From positions 1 through 64,000 of the forward strand of contig NZ_CAKZKL010000033.1 of the NCBI RefSeq assembly GCF_937123735.1: a stretch of DNA of 64,000 bases. Direction: 5' to 3'. The position numbers and the translations under genes are program-made. Below the pieces are notes generated by a model that had not been told where the DNA came from, made no database searches, and saw only the letters and a list, made by a program, of their open reading frames with translations. The DNA is from an uncultured Lentibacter sp. (GTDB lineage: Bacteria > Pseudomonadota > Alphaproteobacteria > Rhodobacterales > Rhodobacteraceae). This document shows, one piece after another, positions 9,265 through 17,922 of the stretch (its first letter is position 1; every line of letters starts with the position of its first letter).

Positions 9265-10140
9265 ATGGCAAAGCAACCTATCAAGAAAGAAGATCCGTCA
9301 ACAACCGGCCACAGCTGGGACGGCATTCAGGAGTTCAACAACCCCTTGCCGCGTTGGTGGCTGTGGATTTTCTACGCCTGTATCGTCTGGGGGCTCTGGT
9401 ATTCTGTTGCCTATCCCGCATGGCCAGGCATCAAGAGCGCCACGGCTGGCTATCTTGGCTTTTCCACGCGGGCCGAAGTGGCGGCAGATATTGCCACGGT
9501 TGAAGCGCAGAATGCGGCGATCAACGAAAAGCTCGCCTCTGTCGAGCTGGCGGCGATTGCCACGGACCCTGAGCTGGAAGGCTACGCAAAATCGGCCGGC
9601 TCTGCTGTCTTCAAGACATGGTGCGCCCAGTGCCACCAGACCAACGGAGCGGGCGCCAAAGGCTATCCGAACCTGCAAGATGACGACTGGCTTTGGGGCG
9701 GCAGCATGGAAGAGATCCATCTGACATTGCTGCACGGTATCCGCAGCGAAACCGACGATGACACCCGCTACTCGGAGATGCCTGCCTTTGGCCGCGACGA
9801 GCTTCTGGAAGAGGAAGAGATCAGCCAGGTTGTCAATTATGTCATGTCGTTGACGCCAAATGTGAACCCGCCGCAGGATGCGTCTTTGGTTGCGGCCGGT
9901 GCGGTTGTGTATGAAGACAATTGCGCTTCCTGCCACATGGAAGACGGCTCGGGCGACCGCTCACAAGGTGCGCCCAACCTGGCCGATGCGATCTGGCTTT
10001 ATGGCGGCGATTACGCCTCCATCAGCGAAACAGTCCATAACTCGCGTTATGGTGTGATGCCGGACTGGAACGAACGGCTGTCAGAAGCGCAGATCCGCGC
10101 TGTGGCAACTTATGTTCACCAGCTTGGTGGTGGTGAGTAA
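9265..10140 (+). CDS. ccoP: cbb3-type oxidase di-haem cytochrome c subunit
   Basis: This 291-residue subunit has one N-terminal membrane helix (about residues 33-52) and two periplasmic cytochrome c domains, with haem motifs CAQCH near residue 120 and CASCH near residue 220. It accepts electrons from cytochrome c. It starts three bases after ccoQ. Two strong hairpin-plus-T-run terminators follow its stop, separating it from ccoG. Confidence 0.95.
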   Translation: MAKQPIKKEDPSTTGHSWDGIQEFNNPLPRWWLWIFYACIVWGLWYSVAYPAWPGIKSATAGYLGFSTRAEVAADIATVEAQNAAINEKLASVELAAIATDPELEGYAKSAGSAVFKTWCAQCHQTNGAGAKGYPNLQDDDWLWGGSMEEIHLTLLHGIRSETDDDTRYSEMPAFGRDELLEEEEISQVVNYVMSLTPNVNPPQDASLVAAGAVVYEDNCASCHMEDGSGDRSQGAPNLADAIWLYGGDYASISETVHNSRYGVMPDWNERLSEAQIRAVATYVHQLGGGE

Positions 10141-10172
10141 CGAGGGATCCGGGGGCGCTTGCGCCCTCGGGT

Positions 10173-10231
10173 GAGACACCGGCGCTTCCGTCCTGTTCGC
10201 GCGTTTCCTGGAAGCCCGGTGTCTCTTTTTT
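10173..10231 (+). terminator. Long rho-independent terminator after ccoP
   Basis: GAGACACCGG pairs with CCGGTGTCTC, the stem continues inward as CGCTTCC/GGAAGC, and it is followed directly by six T. The large loop carries the duplicated 16-mer. Confidence 0.85.
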
Positions 10232-10238
10232 AAGCAAA

Positions 10239-10266
10239 GCCGAAGGGGAAACCCTTCGGCTTTTTT
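10239..10266 (+). terminator. Second terminator after ccoP
   Basis: A perfect nine-base stem, GCCGAAGGG and CCCTTCGGC, has a GAAA tetraloop and six T. It lies only eight bases after the first terminator. Confidence 0.93.
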
Positions 10267-10434
10267 GTATGGGATACCGGCCGGGCGGCCAAAAAAAACG
10301 CCCTGTGCTACAAGGTAGCTCCAAGGCGTTTTCGCTGGAGATCCGTCCTGTTCGCGCAGTCCGGAAGCTGACTGGCTGTCTTTTTAGCATTTTGGCGGCG
10401 AAAACGCCAGAAAAGATATTTCAAAGATATAAAT

Positions 10435-10448
10435 TTGATGCAGGTCAA
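10435..10448 (+). promoter_or_regulatory. FNR box upstream of ccoG
   Basis: TTGATGCAGGTCAA differs from the consensus at one position. Class II spacing predicts a transcript start near 10483. That rules out the TTG at 10463 as the ccoG start and supports the GTG at 10511. Confidence 0.8.
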
Positions 10449-10510
10449 AGAGAAAGCCGGGGTTGGCTGCGAGAAAGACAGGGAATAAAACCCTCTATCG
10501 GAGTGAGTCC

Positions 10511-11947
10511 GTGTCAGATTCTCAGTTGAGCACCCCCCCGAGCCTCTACAAAGCCCGCGAACCTGTTTTCCCCAAAAAGGTCTATGGCAAGTTTCGCAAC
10601 CTGAAGTGGCTTATCATGATTGTCGCTTTGGGGATTTATTACATCACCCCGTGGATCCGCTGGGACAGGGGGCCAAGCCTGCCCGATCAGGCCGTGTTGA
10701 TTGATCTGGCGAGCCGTCGGTTTTACTTTCTTTGGATCGAGATCTGGCCGCATGAATTTTACTTTGTGGCGGGTCTCCTGGTCATGGCGGGTTTGGGGCT
10801 GTTTCTCTTTACCTCGGCCCTGGGGCGGGTGTGGTGTGGCTATGCCTGCCCGCAGACTGTCTGGACGGATCTGTTCATTCTGGTCGAGCGCTGGATCGAG
10901 GGGGACCGCAATGCGCGCCTACGCCTGCACCGGCAGAAAAACTGGGATTTCACCAAGCTGCGCCTGCGGCTGACAAAGTGGATCACCTGGCTGTTGATTG
11001 CTGTGGCGACGGGTGGGGCCTGGGTGTTTTATTTTACCGATGCCCCCACGCTTCTGGGCAACCTTTTGCAAGGCACGGCGCATCCTGTGGCCTATACGAC
11101 CATCCTTATCCTGACGGCCACCACCTTCTTTTTTGGCGGTTTCGCGCGGGAGCAGATTTGCATTTACGCCTGCCCCTGGCCGCGCATTCAGGCGGCCATG
11201 ATTGATGAGGATACGCTCACTGTGGCCTATCGCGACTGGCGCGGAGAGCCGCGTGGCAAGATGCGCAAGGGCGAGCTGGACCCGAACCAGGGCGATTGTA
11301 TCGACTGTATGGCCTGTGTGAACGTCTGCCCCATGGGGATCGACATCCGCCATGGCCAGCAGATGGAATGTATCACCTGTGCGCTTTGTATTGACGCCTG
11401 TGACGAGGTCATGGACCGGATCGGCAAGCCGCGCGGCTTGATCGACTATATCGCCCTGACAGACGAGACCAACGAGCGCGCAGGCATGGACCCAAAGCCG
11501 ATCTGGAAGCATGTTTTGCGCCCGCGCACCATTCTTTACACATCGCTGTGGTCGCTTGTGGGCATTCTGCTGGTGGTTGCGTTGTTCATTCGCTCAGACA
11601 TCGAGATGACGGTCGCGCCGGTGCGCCAGCCCACATATGTAACCCTCTCTGATGGCTCTATTCGCAACGTTTATGAGGTGCGCCTGCTCAACAAGCACGG
11701 CGAGGAGCGCCCCTTCCGGCTGACCGTGAAGGGCGACCCGACGCTGCGCCTTCAGGTTGAGGGAAGCCCTTATGAGACGGTGACCGTGCCTGCGGACACA
11801 ACCCAGCTTGTCAGAACCTATGTTGTCGCTCCCCCCGGATCGAAGCCCGCCGAGAGCGAGCGCGTTGATATCCGCCTTTGGGTTGAGGACATAGCCACAG
11901 GCGCGCGCGCGCACAAAGACACAATCTTTAACGGGAGGGCCAACTGA
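10511..11947 (+). CDS. ccoG: cbb3 oxidase maturation ferredoxin-like protein CcoG
   Basis: This 478-residue membrane-bound iron-sulfur protein is needed for cbb3 assembly, probably in copper reduction. It has several membrane helices and Cys clusters CGYACP, CIYACPW, CIDCMACVNVCP and CITCALCIDAC, followed by a C-terminal periplasmic Ig-like domain. I chose GTG at 10511, seven bases after GGAG. The track's 10463 start is TTG and lies upstream of the predicted transcript start. It is the first gene of ccoGHIS and has its own FNR box. Confidence 0.92.
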   Translation: MSDSQLSTPPSLYKAREPVFPKKVYGKFRNLKWLIMIVALGIYYITPWIRWDRGPSLPDQAVLIDLASRRFYFLWIEIWPHEFYFVAGLLVMAGLGLFLFTSALGRVWCGYACPQTVWTDLFILVERWIEGDRNARLRLHRQKNWDFTKLRLRLTKWITWLLIAVATGGAWVFYFTDAPTLLGNLLQGTAHPVAYTTILILTATTFFFGGFAREQICIYACPWPRIQAAMIDEDTLTVAYRDWRGEPRGKMRKGELDPNQGDCIDCMACVNVCPMGIDIRHGQQMECITCALCIDACDEVMDRIGKPRGLIDYIALTDETNERAGMDPKPIWKHVLRPRTILYTSLWSLVGILLVVALFIRSDIEMTVAPVRQPTYVTLSDGSIRNVYEVRLLNKHGEERPFRLTVKGDPTLRLQVEGSPYETVTVPADTTQLVRTYVVAPPGSKPAESERVDIRLWVEDIATGARAHKDTIFNGRAN

Positions 11948-12405
11948 TGGTGGGACGCGAAATCACGGGGAAACATGTTCTTATCGGCTTTTGTGCCGCT
12001 TTTGGGGTGATCATCTCGGTCAATCTGTTGCTGGCCTATAATGCGGTCCAGACTTTTCCGGGGCTGGAAGTGAAGAACTCTTATGTGGCCAGCCAGCAGT
12101 TTGATGTGCGCAAGGCCGCGCAGGAGGCGCTGGGCTGGGAGGTGCGCGCGAGCCATCAAGAGGGTGTGCTGCGGCTTGTGATGAACGGGGCAGATGGCGC
12201 GCCTGTTTACCCCACCGAGATGGAGGCCGTTCTGGGCCGCGCCACGCAGATCAAGGATGACCAGTTGCTTGAGTTTACCCATGACGGCAGCGCTTTTGTT
12301 GCGCCTGTGGAGCTTGCGCCGGGCAACTGGAACATCCGGATGACAGCCACGGCAGAAGACGGCACGCTCTATGCCAAGCGTTTGGTTCTGCATGTGAAAA
12401 AGTAA
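11947..12405 (+). CDS. ccoH: cbb3 oxidase maturation protein FixH/CcoH
   Basis: This 152-residue protein has one N-terminal membrane helix (about 9-30, IGFCAAFGVIISVNLLLAY) and a periplasmic beta-rich domain, as in FixH. It overlaps the ccoG stop as TGATG. It is required for stable assembly of the oxidase together with CcoG, CcoI and CcoS. Ordinary family length. Confidence 0.92.
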   Translation: MVGREITGKHVLIGFCAAFGVIISVNLLLAYNAVQTFPGLEVKNSYVASQQFDVRKAAQEALGWEVRASHQEGVLRLVMNGADGAPVYPTEMEAVLGRATQIKDDQLLEFTHDGSAFVAPVELAPGNWNIRMTATAEDGTLYAKRLVLHVKK

Positions 12406-12415
12406 GGACACGACC

Positions 12416-14593
12416 GTGAGCACCAGCATTTCAGCCTGCCCTGCCTGTTCCGCTGCGCCCGCAGCAGAAGATCTTGCCGACCGCGCCGCGCAGAAGGATG
12501 CGCGGCTGGCGCTATCTTTGCCCTCTATCCATTGTGCCGCCTGTATTGCGGCGGTGGAGCGGCGGCTGGCGGCGGAGCCGGGTGTAAAGAGCGCGCGGGT
12601 CAACCTGACGCTCAAGCGCGCAACCATCGAAGCGGAGCCCGAGGTTACGGCACGCCAGCTTGTAGAGGTGCTCGATGGTATTGGCTATGAGGCGCACGAG
12701 CTCGACGCCGGCACGCTGAGCGCCACGCAGACCGACCGCGCCGGGCGCGAATTGTTGATGCGCCTTGCGGTGGCGGGCTTTGCGAGCATGAACGTGATGC
12801 TGCTGAGTGTCTCGGTCTGGTCGGGGGCGGAAGACGCCACGCGCGACATGTTTCACTGGATTTCTGCGGCCATTACCCTGCCCACGATTGCCTTTTCAGG
12901 GCAGCCGTTCTTTCGCAGCGCTTGGGGCGCGCTCAGGGCAGGCCGGCTCAATATGGATGTGCCGATCGTTTTGGCGATTGTGTTGGCTGTTGTGACCTCG
13001 CTTTGGGAGACCAGCCTTTCGGGCGAACATGCCTATTTTGACGCGGCTTTGACATTGACCTTCTTCCTGCTTGCGGGGCGCTATCTTGACCACCGCACCC
13101 GCGCTGTGGCGCGTTCGGCCGCCGAGGAGCTGGCTGCGCTGGAGGTGCCGCGCGTCACGTTGCTGCTGGACGGGCAGGAGCGCGAAATCCCGGCGGCGGA
13201 GCTGGTGATTGGCGACATCATTCTGGTGCGCCCCGGCGGGCGGATGCCTGTGGATGGCGAGATCATCGAGGGGCAGAGCGAGCTGGACCGCTCTCTTCTC
13301 ACGGGGGAAAGCCTGCCTGTTTTTGCTGGCGTTGGGCAGGCTGTTTCGGCGGGGGAAGTGAACCTGACGGGGCCTTTGAAAATACGCGCGAGCGCTGTGG
13401 GCGAGGAAACTTCGCTGCACCGCATGGCCGACCTTGTTGCCATCGCGGAATCGGGGCGTTCGAAATATACCTCGCTCGCGGATGCGGCGGCCAAGCTCTA
13501 TGCGCCGGGGGTGCATATCCTGTCGGCTTTGGCCTTTTTCGGCTGGCTGCTCTATGCGGGTGACATGCGCGTGGCGCTCAATATTGCAGCGGCGGTGCTG
13601 ATCATCACCTGCCCCTGTGCGCTTGGCCTTGCCGTGCCTGCGGTGACCACGGCGGCGAGCGGAAAGCTCTTTCGCAAGGGGATGTTGATCAAGCATGAGA
13701 CCGCGCTGGAGCGGCTGGCCAGCGTTGACACGGTTGTTTTTGACAAGACCGGCACGCTCACGGAAGGCACCCCCGAGCTGACCAATGGCGCGGATGTGCC
13801 AGCGGAGGATATGGCGCTGGCGATGGCCTTGGCGGAAGGCTCTTCGCACCCGCTTGCGCGGGCGATCTGTGCGGCGGGCAAGGCGGCGGGCGTTCAGCCC
13901 CTGACGCTTGACGCGGTGCAGGAAGTGCCCGGCTTTGGGGCGGAGGGCAGGCTTGCGGGTGAGCCTGTGCGCCTTGGCCGTGCGGCATGGGTGGGCGCGA
14001 CGGCGGGCGATGTGACGAGCACATGGCTCAAGCACGGCGCGGCTGCGCCGGTGGCGTTTGAATTCAGCGACAGCCTGCGCGCGGGGGCCGAGGAGGCCGT
14101 GCGCGCGCTCAAGGCGGCAGGCAAGGATGTGGTCCTGATGTCGGGCGACACGCGGCCTGCCGTTGAGGCGATGGCGGCGCGGCTGGGCATTGCCACATGG
14201 GTGGCAGAAGCCCTGCCGAGCGACAAGGCCGAACAGATCACCGCGCTGGCAGAGGCGGGCCATAAGGTGCTCATGGTGGGCGACGGGCTGAACGACACGG
14301 CGGCGCTGACGGCGGCGCATGTCTCGATCTCGCCTGCGAGCGCCCTGGATGCGGCGCGGGTGGCGAGCGATATTGTGCTTTTGGGCGGCAACCTTGCGCC
14401 CATTGCCGAAGCCACGCAAACCGCGCAATCGGCCGTGAAGCGGATCAAGGAGAATTTCCGGATCGCAACGGTTTACAACATCATCGCCGTGCCGCTGGCT
14501 GTGGCGGGGTTTGCCACACCGCTGATCGCGGCCTTGGCGATGTCATCTTCGTCCATTACAGTTTCGCTCAATGCTATGCGGCTGCGAGGGTAG
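12416..14593 (+). CDS. ccoI: Copper-translocating P1B-type ATPase for cbb3 assembly
   Basis: This 725-residue inner-membrane ATPase delivers copper for the CuB site. A short Cys-rich N-terminus (CPACSAAP) is followed by a heavy-metal-associated domain with CAACIAAVE. The membrane metal site is CPCALGLAVP, the phosphorylation site DKTGTLTEG and the hinge GDGLNDTAAL. The start is GTG at 12416, the first start codon after the ccoH stop. In the ccoGHIS context this is CcoI/FixI rather than a general copper exporter. Confidence 0.93.
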   Translation: MSTSISACPACSAAPAAEDLADRAAQKDARLALSLPSIHCAACIAAVERRLAAEPGVKSARVNLTLKRATIEAEPEVTARQLVEVLDGIGYEAHELDAGTLSATQTDRAGRELLMRLAVAGFASMNVMLLSVSVWSGAEDATRDMFHWISAAITLPTIAFSGQPFFRSAWGALRAGRLNMDVPIVLAIVLAVVTSLWETSLSGEHAYFDAALTLTFFLLAGRYLDHRTRAVARSAAEELAALEVPRVTLLLDGQEREIPAAELVIGDIILVRPGGRMPVDGEIIEGQSELDRSLLTGESLPVFAGVGQAVSAGEVNLTGPLKIRASAVGEETSLHRMADLVAIAESGRSKYTSLADAAAKLYAPGVHILSALAFFGWLLYAGDMRVALNIAAAVLIITCPCALGLAVPAVTTAASGKLFRKGMLIKHETALERLASVDTVVFDKTGTLTEGTPELTNGADVPAEDMALAMALAEGSSHPLARAICAAGKAAGVQPLTLDAVQEVPGFGAEGRLAGEPVRLGRAAWVGATAGDVTSTWLKHGAAAPVAFEFSDSLRAGAEEAVRALKAAGKDVVLMSGDTRPAVEAMAARLGIATWVAEALPSDKAEQITALAEAGHKVLMVGDGLNDTAALTAAHVSISPASALDAARVASDIVLLGGNLAPIAEATQTAQSAVKRIKENFRIATVYNIIAVPLAVAGFATPLIAALAMSSSSITVSLNAMRLRG

Positions 14594-14596
14594 GCC

Positions 14597-14758
14597 TTGA
14601 ATATTCTGTCTTATCTCATCCCGATCTCGCTCATTTTGGGCGGTGTGGGGCTTGGATTCTTCATCTACACTCTGAAGACCAACCAATATGACGACCCGGA
14701 AGGTGATGCGCGCCGTATCTTGTCAGATGCCTATGACGACAAGCCCAAGCCGGATTGA
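14597..14758 (+). CDS. ccoS: cbb3 oxidase assembly protein CcoS (TTG start, too short for the ORF track)
   Basis: A 53-residue protein begins NILSYLIPISLILGG after a TTG start at 14597, three bases after the ccoI stop. It has one membrane helix (about 7-25) followed by KTNQYDDPEGDARRIL, the typical CcoS juxtamembrane sequence. CcoS is needed for haem and copper insertion. TTG is the only reasonable start, and a bidirectional terminator follows. Length and position are standard for ccoGHIS. Confidence 0.92.
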   Translation: MNILSYLIPISLILGGVGLGFFIYTLKTNQYDDPEGDARRILSDAYDDKPKPD

Positions 14759-14771
14759 AACGGCAAAACAA

Positions 14772-14794
14772 AAGCCCCGCAGAGAGCGGGGCTT
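14772..14794. terminator. Bidirectional terminator between ccoS and the D,D-carboxypeptidase gene
   Basis: AAGCCCCGC and GCGGGGCTT form a perfect nine-base stem with an AGAGA loop. On the minus strand it is followed by TTTGTTTTG, so it is strongest for the carboxypeptidase gene, but its place between convergent genes suits both. Confidence 0.85.
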
Positions 14795-14821
14795 GGTGGC
14801 GTTTTGCGAAAGGGGCCGCAG

Positions 14822-16249
14822 TTAGCCCGGCCCGATCATGAAACAGGTGACATTGCGGGCTTGCAGGCGCTGGCAGGCCAGCTCGGCGCGCTCGCGGGTG
14901 AGACCGTTGAAATTGGCTTCAAAGCCGCGCGGGCGCTGCACGACTTTGCGCAGGGAGCCATCCAGCGTTTCCATCTCATTCAGGGCTGTCTTCAGGAGGG
15001 CGCGCTCGGCGTGGTAGCGCGAATTGAAACGGCCCACATTGATGCCCCAGTGCTTGCCTCCGGAGGTGGACACACGGGTGACAACCTCGCGGATGGGTGT
15101 TTGGATTTGTTTGTTTTGAACCGAGGTTTTGACGCTGGCCAGAACCAGATCAACAGGTTCGCTTGATGCGGCCGGGGTGTCCGGGCTCAGGCCCTGGGCT
15201 TCTTGCAGCGCTTGGGTGATGTCGTCTTTCATGGCCAGCAACACAGGCTCGGACACCCTTACAGGGCGGCGTTGCGGGCGCAGACTTTTCTTGACGGCAG
15301 TGACGAGGCGGATGGTTTTGCCCGCGGGCATTGTGCCGTTTTCGGCCACAAGCGGGCCGGTCTCGCGGCCATAGACAGGTGGTTTGGGCTTGTCTATGCG
15401 CACGCGGCTGGGCGCGCTGCGAAAACCCAGATCGAGCAGCTCGGCCACGCGCGCGTTGCGGGTGGCTGTGGAGCGGCCTCCAAAGACCGTGGCAATCACC
15501 CGCTCGCTGCCCCGCTCGGCAGAGGCGACAAGGTTAAAGCCCGCGGCGCGGGTGTAGCCTGTCTTGATCCCGTCGGCCCCCTTGTAGGCCGCCAGAAGAC
15601 GGCGGTTTGTATTGGCCACCTGCCGTATGCCGGCATCGGCGGAGCGGCGCGAAAAGAGGTTGTAATATTCGGGGTAGTCATAGAGCACATGGCGCCCCAG
15701 CAGGGTCATGTCGCGGGCCGTGGACAAATGGCCTTTCTCGGTCAGGCCATGGGCGTTTTTGAAGGTTGTGCGGGTCATCCCGAGCGCCTTGGCTGTGCGG
15801 TTCATGCGGCGGGCAAACTTGGCCTCGGAGCCGGAAATGGCTTCGCCGATTGCTGTGGCGCAATCATTGGCCGATTTGATCGCGGCGGCGCGGATACAAT
15901 GGCGCAACTTGATGCGCTGGCCTGTGCGCAGCCCCAGTTTTGAGGGAGGCTCTGAGGCTGCGTTTTTGGAAACGCGGATCATCGTATCCAGGCTGATTTC
16001 GCCTTGCTCAACCGCTTCAAAGGCGATGTAGAGCGTCATCATCTTGGTGAGGGAGGCAGGGTGCAGGCGGGTGTCGGCGTTGGCAGAGTGCAAGACCTCG
16101 CCGGTGCGCGCATCCATCACCATGGCCGCATAGGGCGCCGCTGTTGCGCTGTGCGGGAGCGCAATCCAAAGCCATAGGAATCCAAGGAAGAGGCCCTTGC
16201 GGACCTTAGAAATACACTGCCTCACAGCTTTCGCCTTTTTCTGCCTCAA
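14822..16249 (-). CDS. D-alanyl-D-alanine carboxypeptidase with C-terminal SPOR-like domain
   Basis: This 475-residue periplasmic peptidoglycan enzyme (peptidase family S11) trims the terminal D-Ala of stem peptides. A signal peptide ends near ...HSATAAPYAAMV. The catalytic motifs are SLTK, SAN (in KSANDCATA) and KTG (GIKTGYTRAAG). A linker of about 150 residues leads to a C-terminal domain (about 395-475, WGINVGRFNSRYHAERAL) that looks like a SPOR peptidoglycan-binding domain. That would target the enzyme to division sites. The SPOR call is moderate; the S11 call is firm. Confidence 0.9.
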   Translation of the reverse strand: MRQKKAKAVRQCISKVRKGLFLGFLWLWIALPHSATAAPYAAMVMDARTGEVLHSANADTRLHPASLTKMMTLYIAFEAVEQGEISLDTMIRVSKNAASEPPSKLGLRTGQRIKLRHCIRAAAIKSANDCATAIGEAISGSEAKFARRMNRTAKALGMTRTTFKNAHGLTEKGHLSTARDMTLLGRHVLYDYPEYYNLFSRRSADAGIRQVANTNRRLLAAYKGADGIKTGYTRAAGFNLVASAERGSERVIATVFGGRSTATRNARVAELLDLGFRSAPSRVRIDKPKPPVYGRETGPLVAENGTMPAGKTIRLVTAVKKSLRPQRRPVRVSEPVLLAMKDDITQALQEAQGLSPDTPAASSEPVDLVLASVKTSVQNKQIQTPIREVVTRVSTSGGKHWGINVGRFNSRYHAERALLKTALNEMETLDGSLRKVVQRPRGFEANFNGLTRERAELACQRLQARNVTCFMIGPG

Positions 16250-16471
16250 AGCCGCCGATTTGCCCGACTGGCCATTTTTGATTTGAAATCAGGCTAACAT
16301 ATTCTCCTTATTCGATAAAGTTTTCATTTGGCGAATTCGACAGCGGTGTTTTGGCAGATATTGTGGGCTGTAGGCAGTTGACCCCTAGATGCTGTTTCGC
16401 GTCAAAACACCGACACGGCGCGCGCCCCGCCTGAGAGGCCTTTTCGGGCCGCAGGCGAGGCGGGGTGTGCT

Positions 16472-17506
16472 TCAGAGTTGGACAATCTGTTTGCCGATGT
16501 TGCGCCCATTCAGCAGGCCCATGAAGGCCTTTGGCGCGTTTTCCAGCCCTGTTGCAATGTCTTCAAGGTAGGCCAGTTTGCCAGTGGCAACCAGCGGGGC
16601 AACCTCGGAGAGGAAGGCCGGGTAATGCTCAAAATGGTTGGAAATGATAAAGCCGTTGACGGACATCTGCTTGACCAGAATGGAGCGCCAGAGCAAGGGG
16701 AGCTTATCAGGGCCCTGGGCCTCGACACCGCCGAGTGCGCCCGCGTTGTAGCCCGAGATCATCCCGCAGACGGGGATGCGGCCGAAGGTGTTCATCAGCG
16801 GCAAAACCGCCTCAAAGACCTTGCCCCCCACGTTCTCGAAATAGATGTCCACACCCTTAGGCGCGGCTTCGGCCAGCGCGGCGCGCAAGGAGCGGGCATC
16901 CTCGTGGGCGCGGTGGTCGATCGCGGCGTCAAAGCCGAATGTGTCAAGCGCCAGCGCGCATTTATCTGCTCCGCCCGCGATGGCCACGGTGCGCAGGCCG
17001 CGCGCTTTGGCCAGCTGGCCAACCATGGAGCCGACAGGGCCTGTGGCGGCGGCAACCACCAGCGTTTCGCCCGCTTTGGGGCGGCCCAGCTCGGTGAGGC
17101 CATACCAGCCCGTGAAGCCGGGCATACCCAGCACCCCAAGTGCTGTGGTGGGCGGCAGAGGGCTGTCAAGCTTGCGCAGCTCGCGCGCGGGCAAACAGCC
17201 GTGGCTGGCCCAGCCGAACATGCCAAAGGCCATATCGCCCACGGCGAAATGCGCGGAGCGCGAGGCGATGACTTCGCCCACGCCGCCGGCTTCCATGACC
17301 CCGCCGATGGGCACGGGGGCGGCGTAGCTTTTGGCGTCGTCCATGCGGCCGCGCATGTAGGGGTCAAGCGAGAAGGCGTGCAGCTTGACCAGCACCTCGC
17401 CTTCGGCGGGCGCGGGCAGGGGCCGCTCCACCAGCGCGAAATCGCTGTCTTTGGGAGCGCCGACGGGGCGGGCGGCGAGGGTGATCTGTTGCATCATTTC
17501 GGTCAT
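16472..17506 (-). CDS. NADP-dependent medium-chain oxidoreductase (CurA/leukotriene B4 dehydrogenase-like)
   Basis: This 344-residue zinc-independent enoyl or alkenal reductase has a GroES-like N-terminal half (DPYMRGRMDDAKSYAAP) and a Rossmann domain with AATGPVGSMVGQLAK. These sequences are typical of CurA and prostaglandin-reductase relatives, which reduce the C=C bond of enones using NADPH. It is the last gene of the coupled seven-gene operon and overlaps the thioesterase stop as ATGA. Substrate is unknown; the operon suggests a CoA-linked or released carbonyl compound. Confidence 0.85.
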   Translation of the reverse strand: MTEMMQQITLAARPVGAPKDSDFALVERPLPAPAEGEVLVKLHAFSLDPYMRGRMDDAKSYAAPVPIGGVMEAGGVGEVIASRSAHFAVGDMAFGMFGWASHGCLPARELRKLDSPLPPTTALGVLGMPGFTGWYGLTELGRPKAGETLVVAAATGPVGSMVGQLAKARGLRTVAIAGGADKCALALDTFGFDAAIDHRAHEDARSLRAALAEAAPKGVDIYFENVGGKVFEAVLPLMNTFGRIPVCGMISGYNAGALGGVEAQGPDKLPLLWRSILVKQMSVNGFIISNHFEHYPAFLSEVAPLVATGKLAYLEDIATGLENAPKAFMGLLNGRNIGKQIVQL

Positions 17507-17922
17507 GGGGTTTCTTTCCTGTTTTCTGTGCCGCGGTAGCGGAAGACGCCTGTTGCGGTGGCGATAAGTGCGCCTGTGCTGTCGTGTATTTCGCCAGAGG
17601 CGAAGGCTGTGGAGCGGCCGCCGCCTGTTTTACGGCCTGTGGCTATGACATGCGTGCCTGATGCCACGCCTAGATAGCTCACATTGAGCGAGAGGGTCAT
17701 GACGAGCTGGCGCAGCTCCGGATCGCCTGTGTAGGAGACGGCAAAGCCCATGGCTGTGTCCAGGAGCGTGGCGTGCACACCACCATGGAGGATGCGGTAG
17801 CGGTTGCCCAAATGGTCTTTGAGGGGCTGCTCAAGAGTGCAAGCGCCGTCTGTCCAGCTTGTGAGGGTGAATCCGAGGGTTTCCTGGAACGGGTAGGGGG
17901 GTTCGATCAGGGGTTTGCGCAT
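17503..17922 (-). CDS. PaaI-family hotdog thioesterase
   Basis: This 139-residue hotdog-fold protein has the family motif HGGVHATLLDTAMGFAV and the strand TLSLNVSYLG. Such enzymes hydrolyse acyl-CoA or aryl-CoA thioesters. The start at 17922 overlaps the phosphotransferase stop as TGATG. The longer track ORF reaching 18123 only reads into the neighbour. In the operon it could release an acid from an intermediate made by the CoA ligase. Confidence 0.86.
   Translation of the reverse strand: MRKPLIEPPYPFQETLGFTLTSWTDGACTLEQPLKDHLGNRYRILHGGVHATLLDTAMGFAVSYTGDPELRQLVMTLSLNVSYLGVASGTHVIATGRKTGGGRSTAFASGEIHDSTGALIATATGVFRYRGTENRKETP

Larger units (their letters stand above)
10141..10510. other. ccoP-ccoG spacer: stacked hairpins, a duplicated terminator-like block and an FNR box
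   Basis: This 370-base gap holds, in order, two terminators (10173-10231 and 10239-10266), a third hairpin with nested arms (AAAACGCC...GGCGTTTT plus GCTAC/GTAGC, 10295-10332), and a partial second copy of the first terminator block (10342-10390). The 16-mer TCCGTCCTGTTCGCGC occurs at 10187-10202 and 10342-10357. An FNR box follows at 10435-10448. I see no credible ORF on either strand. Confidence 0.7.

Noticed and set aside
10463-10510. ccoG start at TTG 10463
   Set aside because: It lies upstream of the transcript start predicted from the FNR box; GTG 10511 has GGAG at proper spacing.
12896-14428. 510-residue minus-strand ORF opposite ccoI
   Set aside because: Arg- and His-rich antisense translation of a clear P-type ATPase; no family features.
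16278-16290. TGATTTGAAATCA near the D,D-carboxypeptidase start as an FNR-like box
   Set aside because: The half-sites do not match TTGAT-N4-ATCAA spacing, and the gene has no oxygen-related role.
16425-16465. CCCCGCCT/AGGCGGGG inverted repeat after the CurA-like gene
   Set aside because: An eight-base stem with a 25-base loop and no T-run; too weak to call a terminator.
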